Under the pieces are notes generated by a model that was given only the letters and a program-made list of their open reading frames with translations, was not told where the DNA came from and searched no databases. Shown one piece after another: positions 26,421 to 35,169 of a stretch of DNA of 64,000 nucleotides. The stretch is taken from positions 1,116,001-1,180,000 of the forward strand of contig NZ_CP041244.1 in NCBI RefSeq assembly GCF_006547145.1, in the 5' to 3' direction. The first letter of the stretch is position 1. Every line of letters begins with the position of its first letter. The DNA comes from Actinomadura sp. WMMA1423. GTDB taxonomy: Bacteria; Actinomycetota; Actinomycetes; Streptosporangiales; Streptosporangiaceae. A program made the position numbers and the translations under genes.

Positions 26421-27515
26421 ATGACAGAGACCCTGAGCACGCGGGCCCTCAACCGGGCCACACTGGCGCGGCAGATGCTGCTCGCGCGGGAGCCGGTCCC
26501 CGCGATCGAGGCCGTGGACCGGCTGTGCGGGATGCAGGCGCAGGAGCCCAAGCCTCCGTTCCTCGGGCTGTGGACGCGGCTCGAAGGCTTCGAGCCGTCC
26601 GATCTGCACGCCGCCCTGCACGGCAGGTCGCTGGTGCGGGCCACGATGATGCGCGCCACCCTGCACCTGGTGACGAGCGCCGACTACACCGCGTTCCGCA
26701 CGTCGCTGCAACCGATGCTGGACGGCGGCCTGCGAGTGCTCGGCGACCGCGCCGAGGGCCTCGATCTGGAGAAGGTCGTCCCGGCCGCGCGTTCTCTCCT
26801 GGAGGCGGGACCGCTCACGTTCAACGAGATCCGCGCCAGGTTGCAGGAGCGGTTCCCGGACGTCAACGACCGCGCCCTCGGCTATGCCGTCCGCCTGCGC
26901 GTCCCGCTCGTGATGATGCCGTCCGAGGACAGGTGGGGCTACCCGCGGACCGCGCGCTTCGCGCTCGCCGAATCATGGCTGGACTCCGGACCGGCCGCCG
27001 AAGACGCGGTGGACGAGCTGATGCTCCGCTACCTGGCGGCCTACGGGCCGGCCTCCGCCGCCGACGCGCAGACGTGGTCGGGGCTGTCCTCGACCGGTGA
27101 GGCCCTGGGCCGCCTGCGACCGCGCCTGGCCACTTTCACCGACGACAAGGGCCGGGAGCTGTTCGACCTCCCGGACGCGCCGCGCCCCGGTGAGGACGCC
27201 TCCGCTCCCGCGCGGTTCCTGCCCGAGTTCGACAGCCTCGTCCTCGCCCACGCCGACCGGCGGCGCGTCATCGCCGACGACCACCGGCCCATGCTCACCA
27301 CCAAGAACCTGCGCGTCCGCGCCGTGTTCCTGTGGGACGGGTTCGCGCGCGGCATCTGGGAGACCGAGTACAAGCGCAAGGTCGCCACGCTCCGGATGCG
27401 TCCATTCGAGGCCCTCCCCCAAGCCGCCGTCGACGAGCTGAGAGGCGAAGGCGAGGCGCTGCTGCGCTTCATGGCGCCGGACGCCAAGGAGACCGTCGTC
27501 AGCGTCGAGGAGTGA
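26421..27515 (+). CDS. Winged-helix DNA glycosylase-like protein (AlkZ/HTH_42 family)
   Basis: A 364-residue protein of the HTH_42 (DUF1006) family. The catalytic Gln-x-Gln motif of AlkZ/AlkX glycosylases is present in LCGMQAQEPK near residue 37. Other family features are ATMMRATLHLV and the C-terminal VFLWDGFARGIWE. AlkZ in Streptomyces excises crosslinked bases to protect against the cell's own alkylating antibiotic; the wider YcaQ/AlkX group repairs crosslinks. Which lesion this one handles is unknown. The ATG at 26421 is chosen because homologues start with STRALNRATLARQ. Confidence 0.85.
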   Translation: MTETLSTRALNRATLARQMLLAREPVPAIEAVDRLCGMQAQEPKPPFLGLWTRLEGFEPSDLHAALHGRSLVRATMMRATLHLVTSADYTAFRTSLQPMLDGGLRVLGDRAEGLDLEKVVPAARSLLEAGPLTFNEIRARLQERFPDVNDRALGYAVRLRVPLVMMPSEDRWGYPRTARFALAESWLDSGPAAEDAVDELMLRYLAAYGPASAADAQTWSGLSSTGEALGRLRPRLATFTDDKGRELFDLPDAPRPGEDASAPARFLPEFDSLVLAHADRRRVIADDHRPMLTTKNLRVRAVFLWDGFARGIWETEYKRKVATLRMRPFEALPQAAVDELRGEGEALLRFMAPDAKETVVSVEE

Positions 27516-27580
27516 CGAGAAGGGGCCGCGCGGACGACAGCCCCCTGCGACGACCGGGGGGCTGTCGGAGAGGCCGGTGC

Positions 27581-27847
27581 TCAGCCGGAGGCGTCCTCGC
27601 GCATCTCCTCGACCACGACGCTCTGGTACGCGCGGGAGGTGTCCGGGACGTAGCTGAGCCGCGCCAGAGCCTTCCCGTCGTGGTCCCGTATCTCGAAGTG
27701 GTAGCCCTCGCCCGCCTCGCCCACGTGCGCCACGGCCTGGTCGTGCCTGAGCCGGCACATGGTGTCGACCTTCTCGAGCGCCACCTTCAGGCTCCCCGCA
27801 TCGCTGATGAGCCGCGCGGGCTCACCCGTCTCCCAGATCTCGAACAT
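27581..27847 (-). CDS. Hypothetical small protein
   Basis: An 88-residue protein, not recognised. It starts MFEIWETGEPARLISDA and has an alternating beta/alpha look (YHFEIRDHDGKALARLSYV), as in small single-domain actinobacterial proteins. Codon use and GC3 match the neighbours, so it is probably real. It is convergent with the AlkZ-like gene. Two palindromic elements lie upstream (27901-27912, 27941-27965). Confidence 0.55.
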   Translation of the reverse strand: MFEIWETGEPARLISDAGSLKVALEKVDTMCRLRHDQAVAHVGEAGEGYHFEIRDHDGKALARLSYVPDTSRAYQSVVVEEMREDASG

Positions 27848-28207
27848 CAGTCGTGTCCTGTCGGCGGTCGGTCGGAGGGAAGGAACGCGGGCGGGGCATT
27901 CCAGACGTCTGGGACAGCTTGCGCCTATCTCGTGGATCTTTCAATCAGCCAAGATATCGGATTGATCACTATTCGAAGTTGTCCACGCTCATAGTGTCAT
28001 GTCCGCATGTGGCGCCGGTCCACTCTTCCGCTGTCCAAGCCCGGCTCGGTAAGCCGGCCCCGCCGAACCGAACCCAACTCGGGTGATCTCGGCCCGGCCT
28101 GGCCGGGAGTGAGGGAGGGCCTCGCCCTTTCGACCTGAAGACGCCCGGCCCTGCCGCCGGATGGGAGGATCGTCCCTCTGGGGTGACGTCGGACGGCGGG
28201 AGTGGCG
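27848..28207. other. Divergent intergenic region with two palindromes
   Basis: This 360-bp region is AT-rich in its middle. CCAGACGTCTGG (27901-27912) is a perfect 12-bp palindrome. TCAATC (27941-27946) and GATTGA (27960-27965) form an inverted repeat with 13 bp between. TTGTCCACG at 27976 is close to a Streptomyces-type DnaA box. No gene seen. Confidence 0.45.
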
Positions 28208-29488
28208 GTGCGGAAGACCTGGCGGCGCGGTACGGCATCCGAGGAATCGGCCGCCCTCGCCGTGGACGAGGCGGTCCGCTCGCTGGCACGCGGCGACCGC
28301 GCCGCGTTCCGGCGGCTCGTCGCGGAACTGACGACCGGCGGCGGCGACGTCCCCGCCTGGACCGCCGCCGCCGACCACCGCCTCGCCGACCGGCTGCGCC
28401 ATGGCGTCACCACCGCATGGCGGCGCGGCTGGCAACCCGCCGACCTGGTGCGCTTCACGGCTCGCCGGCACACGCCCCGGCATGCGCGCCTGTCCGCGGA
28501 CGCGATCGCCGACGAGATGCGCGCCTACCCTTCCGGCGCGGTCGACGACCGGTGGCACGAGCAACTGGCGGTCCTCGGAGCCGAGGTGTGGTGGCCGGAC
28601 GACGGCTCCCATCCGGCCCTCTGGTGCCGCCGGGAAGGCGTCGAACGCGCGGTCTACGTCGCCTGCGCCCTGGAGATCGTCCAACTCCTGGAAACCCTTC
28701 CGAAGCTCCCCGCGATCGGCCCACCTCCTGGAGCCACCGGCGGGTCCGGCGTATTCGGACGCTCGAAGCCTCGGAGAGCCGAGGAGGTCGATCAGCGGAT
28801 CCTCGTCCGGGTCCGGGCACTCCTGGCCAAGGCCGAGTCGACGGAGTTCCCCGAAGAGGCGGAGGCGCTCAGCGCGCGCGCCCAGGAGCTGATGGCGCGG
28901 CACAGCATCGACCACGCGCTGCTGGCCGCGGAGACGGGCGACCTTGGAGGGCCGGACGGGCGCCGCATCGCGGTGGACAGCCCCTACGACGCACCCAAGG
29001 CGGTCCTGCTGACCGTGGTGGCCGAGGCGAACCGCTGCCGTGCGATCTGGCACAGGGAGCTGGGGTTCTCCACCGTCCTCGGCTTCCCGGCCGATCTGGC
29101 CGCGGTGGAGATCCTTTTCACGTCACTGCTGGTGCAGGCCACGTCCGCCATGGTGAACGCGGGTCCCAGGCGCGACGCGCGGGGACGGTCGAGGACGCGT
29201 TCGTTCCGCCACGCCTTCCTCAACGCCTACGCCGTCCGCATCGGGGAGCGGCTGCGGGGGGCGGCGGACAGGGCGGCCGCGGACGCCGGCGGGAAGGATC
29301 TTCTTCCGGTACTGGCGGCGCGCGACCAGGCCGTCGATCAGGCCGTCGACACGATGTTCCCCGACCTCGCCAAGGGGCGGGCGGGTTCGGTCTCCAACTA
29401 CGAGGGCTGGCTGGCCGGGCGGGCGGCCGCCGACCTCGCCAGTCTGAACGGGCGCTCCGAGGTCACCGAAGCGTTCCGCGGTCGGTAG
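28208..29488 (+). CDS. DUF2786 domain-containing protein
   Basis: A 426-residue protein. The DUF2786 region is the helical segment RVRALLAKAESTEFPEEAEA followed by ALSARAQELMARHSID around residues 200-235. The rest is unassigned. Members are common in actinobacteria and phages, with no established function. GGGAG at 28198-28202 overlaps the GTG at 28202 and is at good distance from the GTG at 28208, so the latter is used. Confidence 0.8.
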   Translation: MRKTWRRGTASEESAALAVDEAVRSLARGDRAAFRRLVAELTTGGGDVPAWTAAADHRLADRLRHGVTTAWRRGWQPADLVRFTARRHTPRHARLSADAIADEMRAYPSGAVDDRWHEQLAVLGAEVWWPDDGSHPALWCRREGVERAVYVACALEIVQLLETLPKLPAIGPPPGATGGSGVFGRSKPRRAEEVDQRILVRVRALLAKAESTEFPEEAEALSARAQELMARHSIDHALLAAETGDLGGPDGRRIAVDSPYDAPKAVLLTVVAEANRCRAIWHRELGFSTVLGFPADLAAVEILFTSLLVQATSAMVNAGPRRDARGRSRTRSFRHAFLNAYAVRIGERLRGAADRAAADAGGKDLLPVLAARDQAVDQAVDTMFPDLAKGRAGSVSNYEGWLAGRAAADLASLNGRSEVTEAFRGR

Positions 29489-29570
29489 CGCGCGGGGTCC
29501 CCCCGGGGGGCGAGGGGGACGTCCGGCCATGTGCTCGCTTCTTCCTTGTCTCGCGGTGGTCGGGAGCGGG

Positions 29571-29783
29571 TCAGTCCTTCTTGCGCCGGGTGTTGCCGCC
29601 CCGGCCACGGAGCGGCACGCCGGCCTCCTTCAGGACGTTGTAGATGAATCCGTACGAACGGCCGGTCTCGGCGGCCAGATCGCGGATGCTCTCGCCGGCG
29701 GCGTACCGCGGAGCGAGCTCGGCGGCGAGCCTGGTGCGTTCGGCACCGGTGACACGGGTGCCCCTCGACAGTGTTCGAGCCAC
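29571..29783 (-). CDS. Small helix-turn-helix protein
   Basis: A 70-residue protein with a resolvase/Hin-like HTH: ELAPRYAAGESIRDLAAETG then RSYGFIYNVLKEAGV, and a basic tail RGRGGNTRRKKD. Very similar small proteins are conserved in streptomycetes and relatives and are thought to bind DNA. No partner domain. The ATG at 29783 is the only good start. The C-terminal lysines and arginines suggest minor-groove contacts. Confidence 0.8.
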   Translation of the reverse strand: MARTLSRGTRVTGAERTRLAAELAPRYAAGESIRDLAAETGRSYGFIYNVLKEAGVPLRGRGGNTRRKKD

Positions 29784-30200
29784 GGGGACCTCCTGATTCC
29801 AAGGCTGGGCGGCGGGGCCCGTCCCCGCAGCTCACAGCAGTGTTGATCTCCCCAACGTACACATTCCCCCCGATTGCGCCGTCGATGCCGCGCGAATCAC
29901 CACGAATTCGGCCGAAGCTGGTCTTTTCCGTGGTGAACGGCGTGTCGGAACTAGACAGACGTGTCTGTTACCCCCCTCTTCCGGCCGTTCCGCCGGGTCA
30001 CCCGCTCACAACGCCCCAAGACCGGAACCACGCGCCCCCCAGGACACACCGTTCTCTCAAGCCCCTCGCCTCACTCACGCCACTGCTTCCCCATGTCCTC
30101 CGAGGGTCGGCATCGAGTTATCCACAGAACGACGTTCTACTGCCTCCCGCCCGCGGGACCGCGCAAGCTGGCCGAGTCCTGACAGGCGAGGAGGAGTCCC
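29784..30200. other. Divergent intergenic region with operator-like palindrome
   Basis: A 417-bp gap between the small HTH gene (leftward) and the paralogue-A gene (rightward). ACAGAC-GT-GTCTGT at 29955-29968 is a perfect inverted repeat of TetR-operator size. The TTATCCACAG element lies at 30118. No gene otherwise. Confidence 0.5.
30118..30138 (+). promoter_or_regulatory. Shared upstream element, copy A
   Basis: TTATCCACAG (a perfect DnaA box plus G) running into AGAAC-GAC-GTTCT. It is 83 bp before the ATG at 30201. Copies B (41172) and C (36045, opposite strand) keep the same order and orientation towards their genes. Confidence 0.75.
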
Positions 30201-31157
30201 ATGGCCACGATCACTTTCCCGGTCCCGTCGACCACGACTTCAAGGTTCGCCGTGGCCGCCACGAGCATCCCCGGCGACCCGGCAGCCCTTCTGAGGGCCG
30301 CGGCAGGCCCCTACCAAGCCCACATCGCAGGTCGCTTGGGCACACCCCAGCTCCAGGTCGCCCGCGAGGACCTCGGCCGCCTTCGCTGGGACCCCGGGCT
30401 CGTCAAGGCGCCCCGCCCGGAGGACCGGCAACTCGCGCGAGCCTTCAACGACGCCGAGCAGTTCGCCGTCGTCACCGCGTTCGCCCCGGTCACCGACCAG
30501 CCCAGAGCGGTCCAGGTGGCCCGCGCCGCCGCCTACGCCATCGCCGAGGCGACCGGCGGCATCGCCGCCGACCTTGTCACGGGCCACGTCCTGCCGCCGT
30601 CCGCCCAGGAGCGAACGCGTTTCGTGCTGGCCGACCGCTGGCTGGGCGACGTCCTGCCGCCGTTCCGCGCCAACGGCCGCTGCACGGCCGCCGACCCCGG
30701 CATGGATCCCGAGGGCGTCAACGGCTGCGCCTGCGTCCGGCTGCGCACCCGAGGCCTGCGGCGCTTCGGCCTCCCCGAGCTCCAGATCGCCGGCGTGGCC
30801 TGCCCGCACGACCTCGCCGCCCTCAACGTCCTGCGCACGACCGCCCGCCGCCTCCTGACCGGCCACTGGTCCTGGCTGGCCACCGGCCCCGCCGTCGGCG
30901 ACCGCACGATCCCCGACGTCCTCGACCTGACCCCGACCGACTTCAACGACTTCTGGGGAACCACCCGCCGAGTCCCCCTGACCCCGCCGTCCCCTTTCCA
31001 GGTCCACCTCTCATCACTGACCTCCCGCCTCATCGCCTTCGGCCCGCCTACCGACTTCGAGGGGACGGTCAACGACTGGCTCTGGGGCGACCCCCTCCCT
31101 TTGGGCATGCACGACTACCAAGAGCCCGCCGAAACCCGGCTCCCCAAAGCCGCCTGA
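30201..31157 (+). CDS. Unrecognised family, paralogue A
   Basis: A 318-residue protein that I cannot assign. It is clearly paralogous to the gene at 41263: both share WLGxVLPP, GRCTA, a Cys pair in GCACV, RFGLPELQI, GVACPHDLAALNVLR and a C-terminal DFxGTxNxWLW. Four conserved cysteines (GRC, GCAC, GVAC) could bind zinc or iron-sulfur. No signal peptide or membrane segment. The ATG at 30201 has GAGGAGGAG at 6 nt. It carries the shared upstream element at 83 bp. Function unknown. Confidence 0.75.
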   Translation: MATITFPVPSTTTSRFAVAATSIPGDPAALLRAAAGPYQAHIAGRLGTPQLQVAREDLGRLRWDPGLVKAPRPEDRQLARAFNDAEQFAVVTAFAPVTDQPRAVQVARAAAYAIAEATGGIAADLVTGHVLPPSAQERTRFVLADRWLGDVLPPFRANGRCTAADPGMDPEGVNGCACVRLRTRGLRRFGLPELQIAGVACPHDLAALNVLRTTARRLLTGHWSWLATGPAVGDRTIPDVLDLTPTDFNDFWGTTRRVPLTPPSPFQVHLSSLTSRLIAFGPPTDFEGTVNDWLWGDPLPLGMHDYQEPAETRLPKAA

Positions 31158-31608
31158 CCCACGAGCTCCAGGCCAGGCCACGACCGGCAGGGCCACCGCC
31201 CCACTCGTCAACCTCGTACCAGCCGCCCCATCCGCCGACCTGCGACGCCCCACAAAACTCGCCGGGCTCCGTCGCCAATCACATGCCCAGCCCAGGTCCG
31301 CCCGGAGAAGCCGCACACGGGTTCGACAGGTGGCGCGGTCCACACCACCCGCCCCACCCCCCGGCCTAGACCACGCCACAAGACCCGCCGGGCTCCGTGG
31401 CCAGGCGCATACCCAGCCCGGGGTCCGCCCGGAGAAGCCACACGCGGGTTCGACAGGTGGCGCGGCCCACACCACCCGCCCCACCCCCCGGCCTACACCG
31501 CGCCACAGGACCCGCCGGGCTCCGTGGCCAGGCGCATGCCCGGCTCGGGGTCTCCCTGGAGAAGCCACACACGAGTTTTGACAGGTGGTGCAGGCGGCAC
31601 CGGTCGAC
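31158..31608. repeat. ~126-bp tandem repeats filling a convergent gap
   Basis: Anchor GCCGGGCTCC recurs at 31261, 31387 and 31514, giving units of ~126-127 bp. Units 1 and 2 are ~90% alike by eye; unit 3 decays after ~85 bp, and a weaker copy seems to precede 31261. The array starts right after the stop of paralogue A and ends at the stop of the leftward gene at 31609. The frames open across it look like repeat artefacts. Confidence 0.85.
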
Positions 31609-32697
31609 CTACCCGCCATCCTCCTGGAGCGTGATCGACCAGACGCCCCGGGCATGGACGGCCAGGACTGCCGGGCCGGTGAACACGAAGTCCACGGCGG
31701 CATCGCCCTTCGCCGAAGCGAGGATGCCATCGGTTTCGAAACCGGGCGTGAGTGCGTGCACCTGCGCGGACCCGCGCCCGCGGTGGGTGAAGCGGGCAGG
31801 CGCCCCTGGACCGGTGTATGCGACGACGTCCGCTCCACGGCCGTCCACCCGCTCGACGAATTCCCTGGGAGCGGCCTTCTCGACGACGATGCGCCAGCGG
31901 CCTTGCGCGAGCACGTGCATCTTCATGCGGCCGCGCCAACTCCGCGGCACCGGCACCCGGGCGGTCCCGGCCTTCGTCCCCCCGTAAAGGGCCGTCCGTT
32001 CGCTGGTGAGGATGCTGCGCGGCCCCACCGTGATCGGCCCGTCCAGTGACTCTATGCGGAGCAGCACGGCCCCATCCAGCGGCCCCCGAAAGGTGATCTT
32101 GGAGTCGCCCTCGCCCTGGTAGGAGCCGAAGGCTCCGACCTCATCGGCCCCCATGCCGGACACCGGCATGCGAGATGCCCCGCGTTGCCGCGGGACGGCG
32201 CGCTCAGCCGCCGGCATCTTGGCGGCTTCCTTCCGGTGTGCCTCGGGTGGCTTCGGGACAGCCCGTTCACGCGCCGACGCCAGCCTGGCGGCATCTGCCG
32301 CGCAGACCGCCACCCATCGACTGCTCCCGCCGTCCGGCCTCCACCTGACTCGCACGACCGAGGCGCCGTGTGCCGGGTTGAAGAAGCACGATTCCTCGCG
32401 GGCGGCGGGCCCGGCCATCAGCGTCCGCACGAGCTCGAGTTCGGACCGTCCATCCACAACGGCCAGACTCGCGGCCTCGACATCGACGCTTCTGCTGAGC
32501 GCCCGTTTGGCCGCTTCGTACGCGTCGAGGGCGCGCCTGTAGTGCTCGATCGCTTCCGCGGATGCGGCTGAGAGGTCGAGAGTGAACTCGCTGAGGGTCT
32601 CGCCGTACAGGGTGATCTGCTCCTCGACGTCCCCGAGCTCGCGCCCCCAGCCCTCCACGCCCTTCCGGAACCCCTCCCAGATCACGATCGAAACCAT
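31609..32697 (-). CDS. Hypothetical protein with CFFNPxHG segment
   Basis: A 362-residue protein. Residues ~1-90 are a helical, coiled-coil-like region (SAEAIEHYRRALDAYEAAKRAL). Around ~105 is ESCFFNPAHGASVV with a later VCAAD, a pattern seen in actinobacterial secreted or surface proteins. The last ~150 residues are beta-rich with repeated sheets (KITFRGPLDGAVLLRIESL, VDFVFTGPAVLAVHA), probably a beta-sandwich. No clear signal peptide. The ATG at 32697 is the best internal start, as the upstream extension is basic and repeat-like. Function unknown. Confidence 0.65.
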   Translation of the reverse strand: MVSIVIWEGFRKGVEGWGRELGDVEEQITLYGETLSEFTLDLSAASAEAIEHYRRALDAYEAAKRALSRSVDVEAASLAVVDGRSELELVRTLMAGPAAREESCFFNPAHGASVVRVRWRPDGGSSRWVAVCAADAARLASARERAVPKPPEAHRKEAAKMPAAERAVPRQRGASRMPVSGMGADEVGAFGSYQGEGDSKITFRGPLDGAVLLRIESLDGPITVGPRSILTSERTALYGGTKAGTARVPVPRSWRGRMKMHVLAQGRWRIVVEKAAPREFVERVDGRGADVVAYTGPGAPARFTHRGRGSAQVHALTPGFETDGILASAKGDAAVDFVFTGPAVLAVHARGVWSITLQEDGG

Positions 32698-33341
32698 AGC
32701 CGGGACGTTGATCAGGCCGCGCCGGGGTGGTCCGCACCGGTGGCGGCGCGGTGGACGCGGTAGTGCTTCTCGGGTGCGCAGCGCCATTAGTTCTCGAGTT
32801 GGCAGCCCCTCGACCAGGGGGTGTGCAGTTTTATGAGCATGGCCACGCGATCAGATGAATTGTCGCGCATTGCACCTTCATGTCCGCTGGGATGTGGCCG
32901 ATTCGCCCTCCTGGCCGACAGTCGGGATTCATCGAGTGCGCGGGCCATTCAGGCGCGTCGACACGCAGTGACAGCGAGTGACAGTTTTACGCCCGCACCG
33001 TCACCCCTGCGTGCCACCTGAGGGGACTCCCCGAGAAGACCGAACATGTGACGATCATGCAACCGTCCCTGCTTGCGGATGCCTTGTCCGCACTCCCCTT
33101 GCCGCGCATCCCCAATGAATTCGCGGGAATTCGGGCTTCCGACGGTCTCGGCCGTCCCACCGAGAGCAGACACCAATATTTCGGGATGAGCTGGGATTTG
33201 ACGGCCTTATCAGTCGTGGGAGTAACGGCGGCGGCGGAACGGGATCACTGGAGCCGACTGTGGGCAATGTGCAACGCTCCGTAGCCAAAGTGGCTACGAT
33301 CGGCAGTCACACGGTGACCGACGCGATCCCCCGGGGCGAAG
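32698..33341. other. 644-bp divergent intergenic region
   Basis: No gene supported; open frames here lack ribosome sites and family features. AGTGACAG occurs twice 10 bp apart (32967-32974 and 32977-32984), one helical turn. A GTAGCC-N5-GGCTAC hairpin lies at 33281-33297, 45 bp before the next gene. AT content is raised in 32820-33000. Confidence 0.45.
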
Positions 33342-34622
33342 ATGAACCGTTTCCTGGCAAATCCCAAACTCGCCGTCGCCTTCGGCGAATGGCTCCGCTG
33401 CACCTGCGGGTTCCTGGGGTGCACCGCCATGGCCGGAGCCATCAGTATCGGCGCCGCGGCTCCGTCCGAGGCGGCCGCCGGAACCGATCACGAGCCGCGC
33501 AGACCCCGACCGCCCATCTGCCGCCACACCGTGGGCATCGGCGACAGGTTCACCTCGCACAAGTGCAAGGAGCCATGGCTGTCGATGCACGAGAAGTCCC
33601 GGGGGCACCCGGGACGTGGGCGGGAGTTGCCTCGTTGGGTCGATCGGAATGACCGGAAGCCGAAGAAGGAGCACAGGGCGCCCCGGCCACGCCCGCACGA
33701 GGACCCGGCGCCCCGTCCGCCCGCACCCGGGGACCCCGGAAGCGGGCCCCCGCCTCCGCGCCCCACCAAGCGCGCCCGTTCGGCGCCGACACCGGGAGCG
33801 GCCGCGGTACCGGGGACGGCCCAGACTCCACTACCGGCCCCGGTACCTGCCCGCGACCAGGCCGACGAGATCGGTTCACGCCCCTCCTCGCTGCAGCCGG
33901 TACTGCTCCTCGGTCTGCTGCTCCCCGTCGCCGCGGCGATGTGCTACCCCTTCCGGCACCGCCTCTACACCGCCGCCAACCCCGGCCTGTCCCCCCTTCC
34001 TGTGCCGAACCCTCCGGACCCACAGGCGGCGAACGTCACCTACCGTCCCCTGCTCGACCCGTTCGGCGCTGCGGCCCGGGGGCTCTCAGGCCCGGGCGCC
34101 ACCTCCACCGCGCGAGTGCTCGCGCTGACGGCCCTCGACGAGCACGCCGACGACTCGCTGGTCGTCGTCCCGCGCCCCGACGCCATCACCCTCTTCGGGC
34201 TGGCCGAAGACGAACTCCTCGACGATGACACTGCCGGGCTCTTCATCCCCGGCAACCTCGACGCGGCGCTCGCCTACCTGGAGACCGAGCTCGCCATCCG
34301 CGAGAGGAGCGGCGTGACGCACGCGCGCCGTCTACTTCTGGTCGCCGACTGCTCCCAGGAGGCCGACAGGATCGCGATGCTCCTCAAGCGCCACCCGAAT
34401 GCCGTGTTCGCGGTCCTGCTCGGTCAATGGACGGGCGACCGGGCCATGGTCGACGACCAGGGCATCGTCCAGGGCCCTCCGGCAGTGGCGTCCACCCTCC
34501 CCCCGCACCTTCCGGCGATGTCCCGGACCGAGGCCCGCGACCGCCTCCTGGGAACCTTGGCCCGGCACCAAGACACCCGGAAGCCGTCTTCCCGGCGCCG
34601 ATCGACCTCCCGGCGCAACTAG
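33342..34622 (+). CDS. Hypothetical membrane-anchored protein with Pro-rich linker
   Basis: A 426-residue protein. A hydrophobic N-terminal segment (GFLGCTAMAGAISIGAAAP) looks like a signal sequence or anchor. An external Cys-containing stretch (ICRHTVGIGDRF) is followed by a long Pro/Arg linker (~85-175) and a second membrane segment (VLLLGLLLPVAAAMCY, ~187-203). The C-terminal ~200 residues are soluble (TARVLALTALDEHADDS, RRLLLVADCSQEADRIAML) with an alpha/beta look. No family recognised. The start at 33342 has only a weak ribosome site. Confidence 0.65.
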   Translation: MNRFLANPKLAVAFGEWLRCTCGFLGCTAMAGAISIGAAAPSEAAAGTDHEPRRPRPPICRHTVGIGDRFTSHKCKEPWLSMHEKSRGHPGRGRELPRWVDRNDRKPKKEHRAPRPRPHEDPAPRPPAPGDPGSGPPPPRPTKRARSAPTPGAAAVPGTAQTPLPAPVPARDQADEIGSRPSSLQPVLLLGLLLPVAAAMCYPFRHRLYTAANPGLSPLPVPNPPDPQAANVTYRPLLDPFGAAARGLSGPGATSTARVLALTALDEHADDSLVVVPRPDAITLFGLAEDELLDDDTAGLFIPGNLDAALAYLETELAIRERSGVTHARRLLLVADCSQEADRIAMLLKRHPNAVFAVLLGQWTGDRAMVDDQGIVQGPPAVASTLPPHLPAMSRTEARDRLLGTLARHQDTRKPSSRRRSTSRRN

Positions 34623-35169
34623 CGACTCCCCACACCCGCACACGTCGAGATCAGAACGCCGCGGAGGGCACCACAACCGCACAGCGGCCCTCGACCTTCG
34701 AACGCCCCCGCGCCAGACAAGGTCATCGACACGATGACGAACGCCACGGCACGGCACGGCACGGCACGGCACGGCACGGCAATTAGATCTACCTCGACTC
34801 GAGGCTGCCCAACTGGCACCAGCGGTTCACCGAATCGCCCGAGGAACCCCTCACCACCACCCTGAATCGCCCCACGCCGAGCGAAGCCATCGCCACGGCC
34901 ACAAACGCCCAGCCGCGGCACGGCGACCGCGCCGACCTCAACTGGACACCACCCCTCTTGCACCAGCACACTCCGAAACCTGGGGAGCTGCCTCGCCGCC
35001 GCTGCCGGCGCCTTCCCGGTCAGGCCGCTGCTCACCCCCGGCGGCGTGGTCCCGGATAGGCGGGTGCTCATCCGCGGCGGCGTCCAAACGCGAGGCCAAG
35101 GCCACCTTGCTGCTCGGACTAAGACGCAGTGTCTCTCGGCGGACGTCCACGAGGCCTCGGCACGACGGC
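34623..35169. other. 547-bp convergent gap with CACGG microsatellite
   Basis: Seven perfect CACGG units (34745-34779). No gene seen. The gap lies between the rightward membrane protein and the leftward two-HTH protein; open frames in it are low-complexity. Confidence 0.6.

Noticed and set aside
30127..30139. LexA (SOS) box
   Set aside because: Actinobacterial SOS boxes are GAAC-N4-GTTC; here the spacer is N3 in both intact copies, so LexA binding is unlikely.
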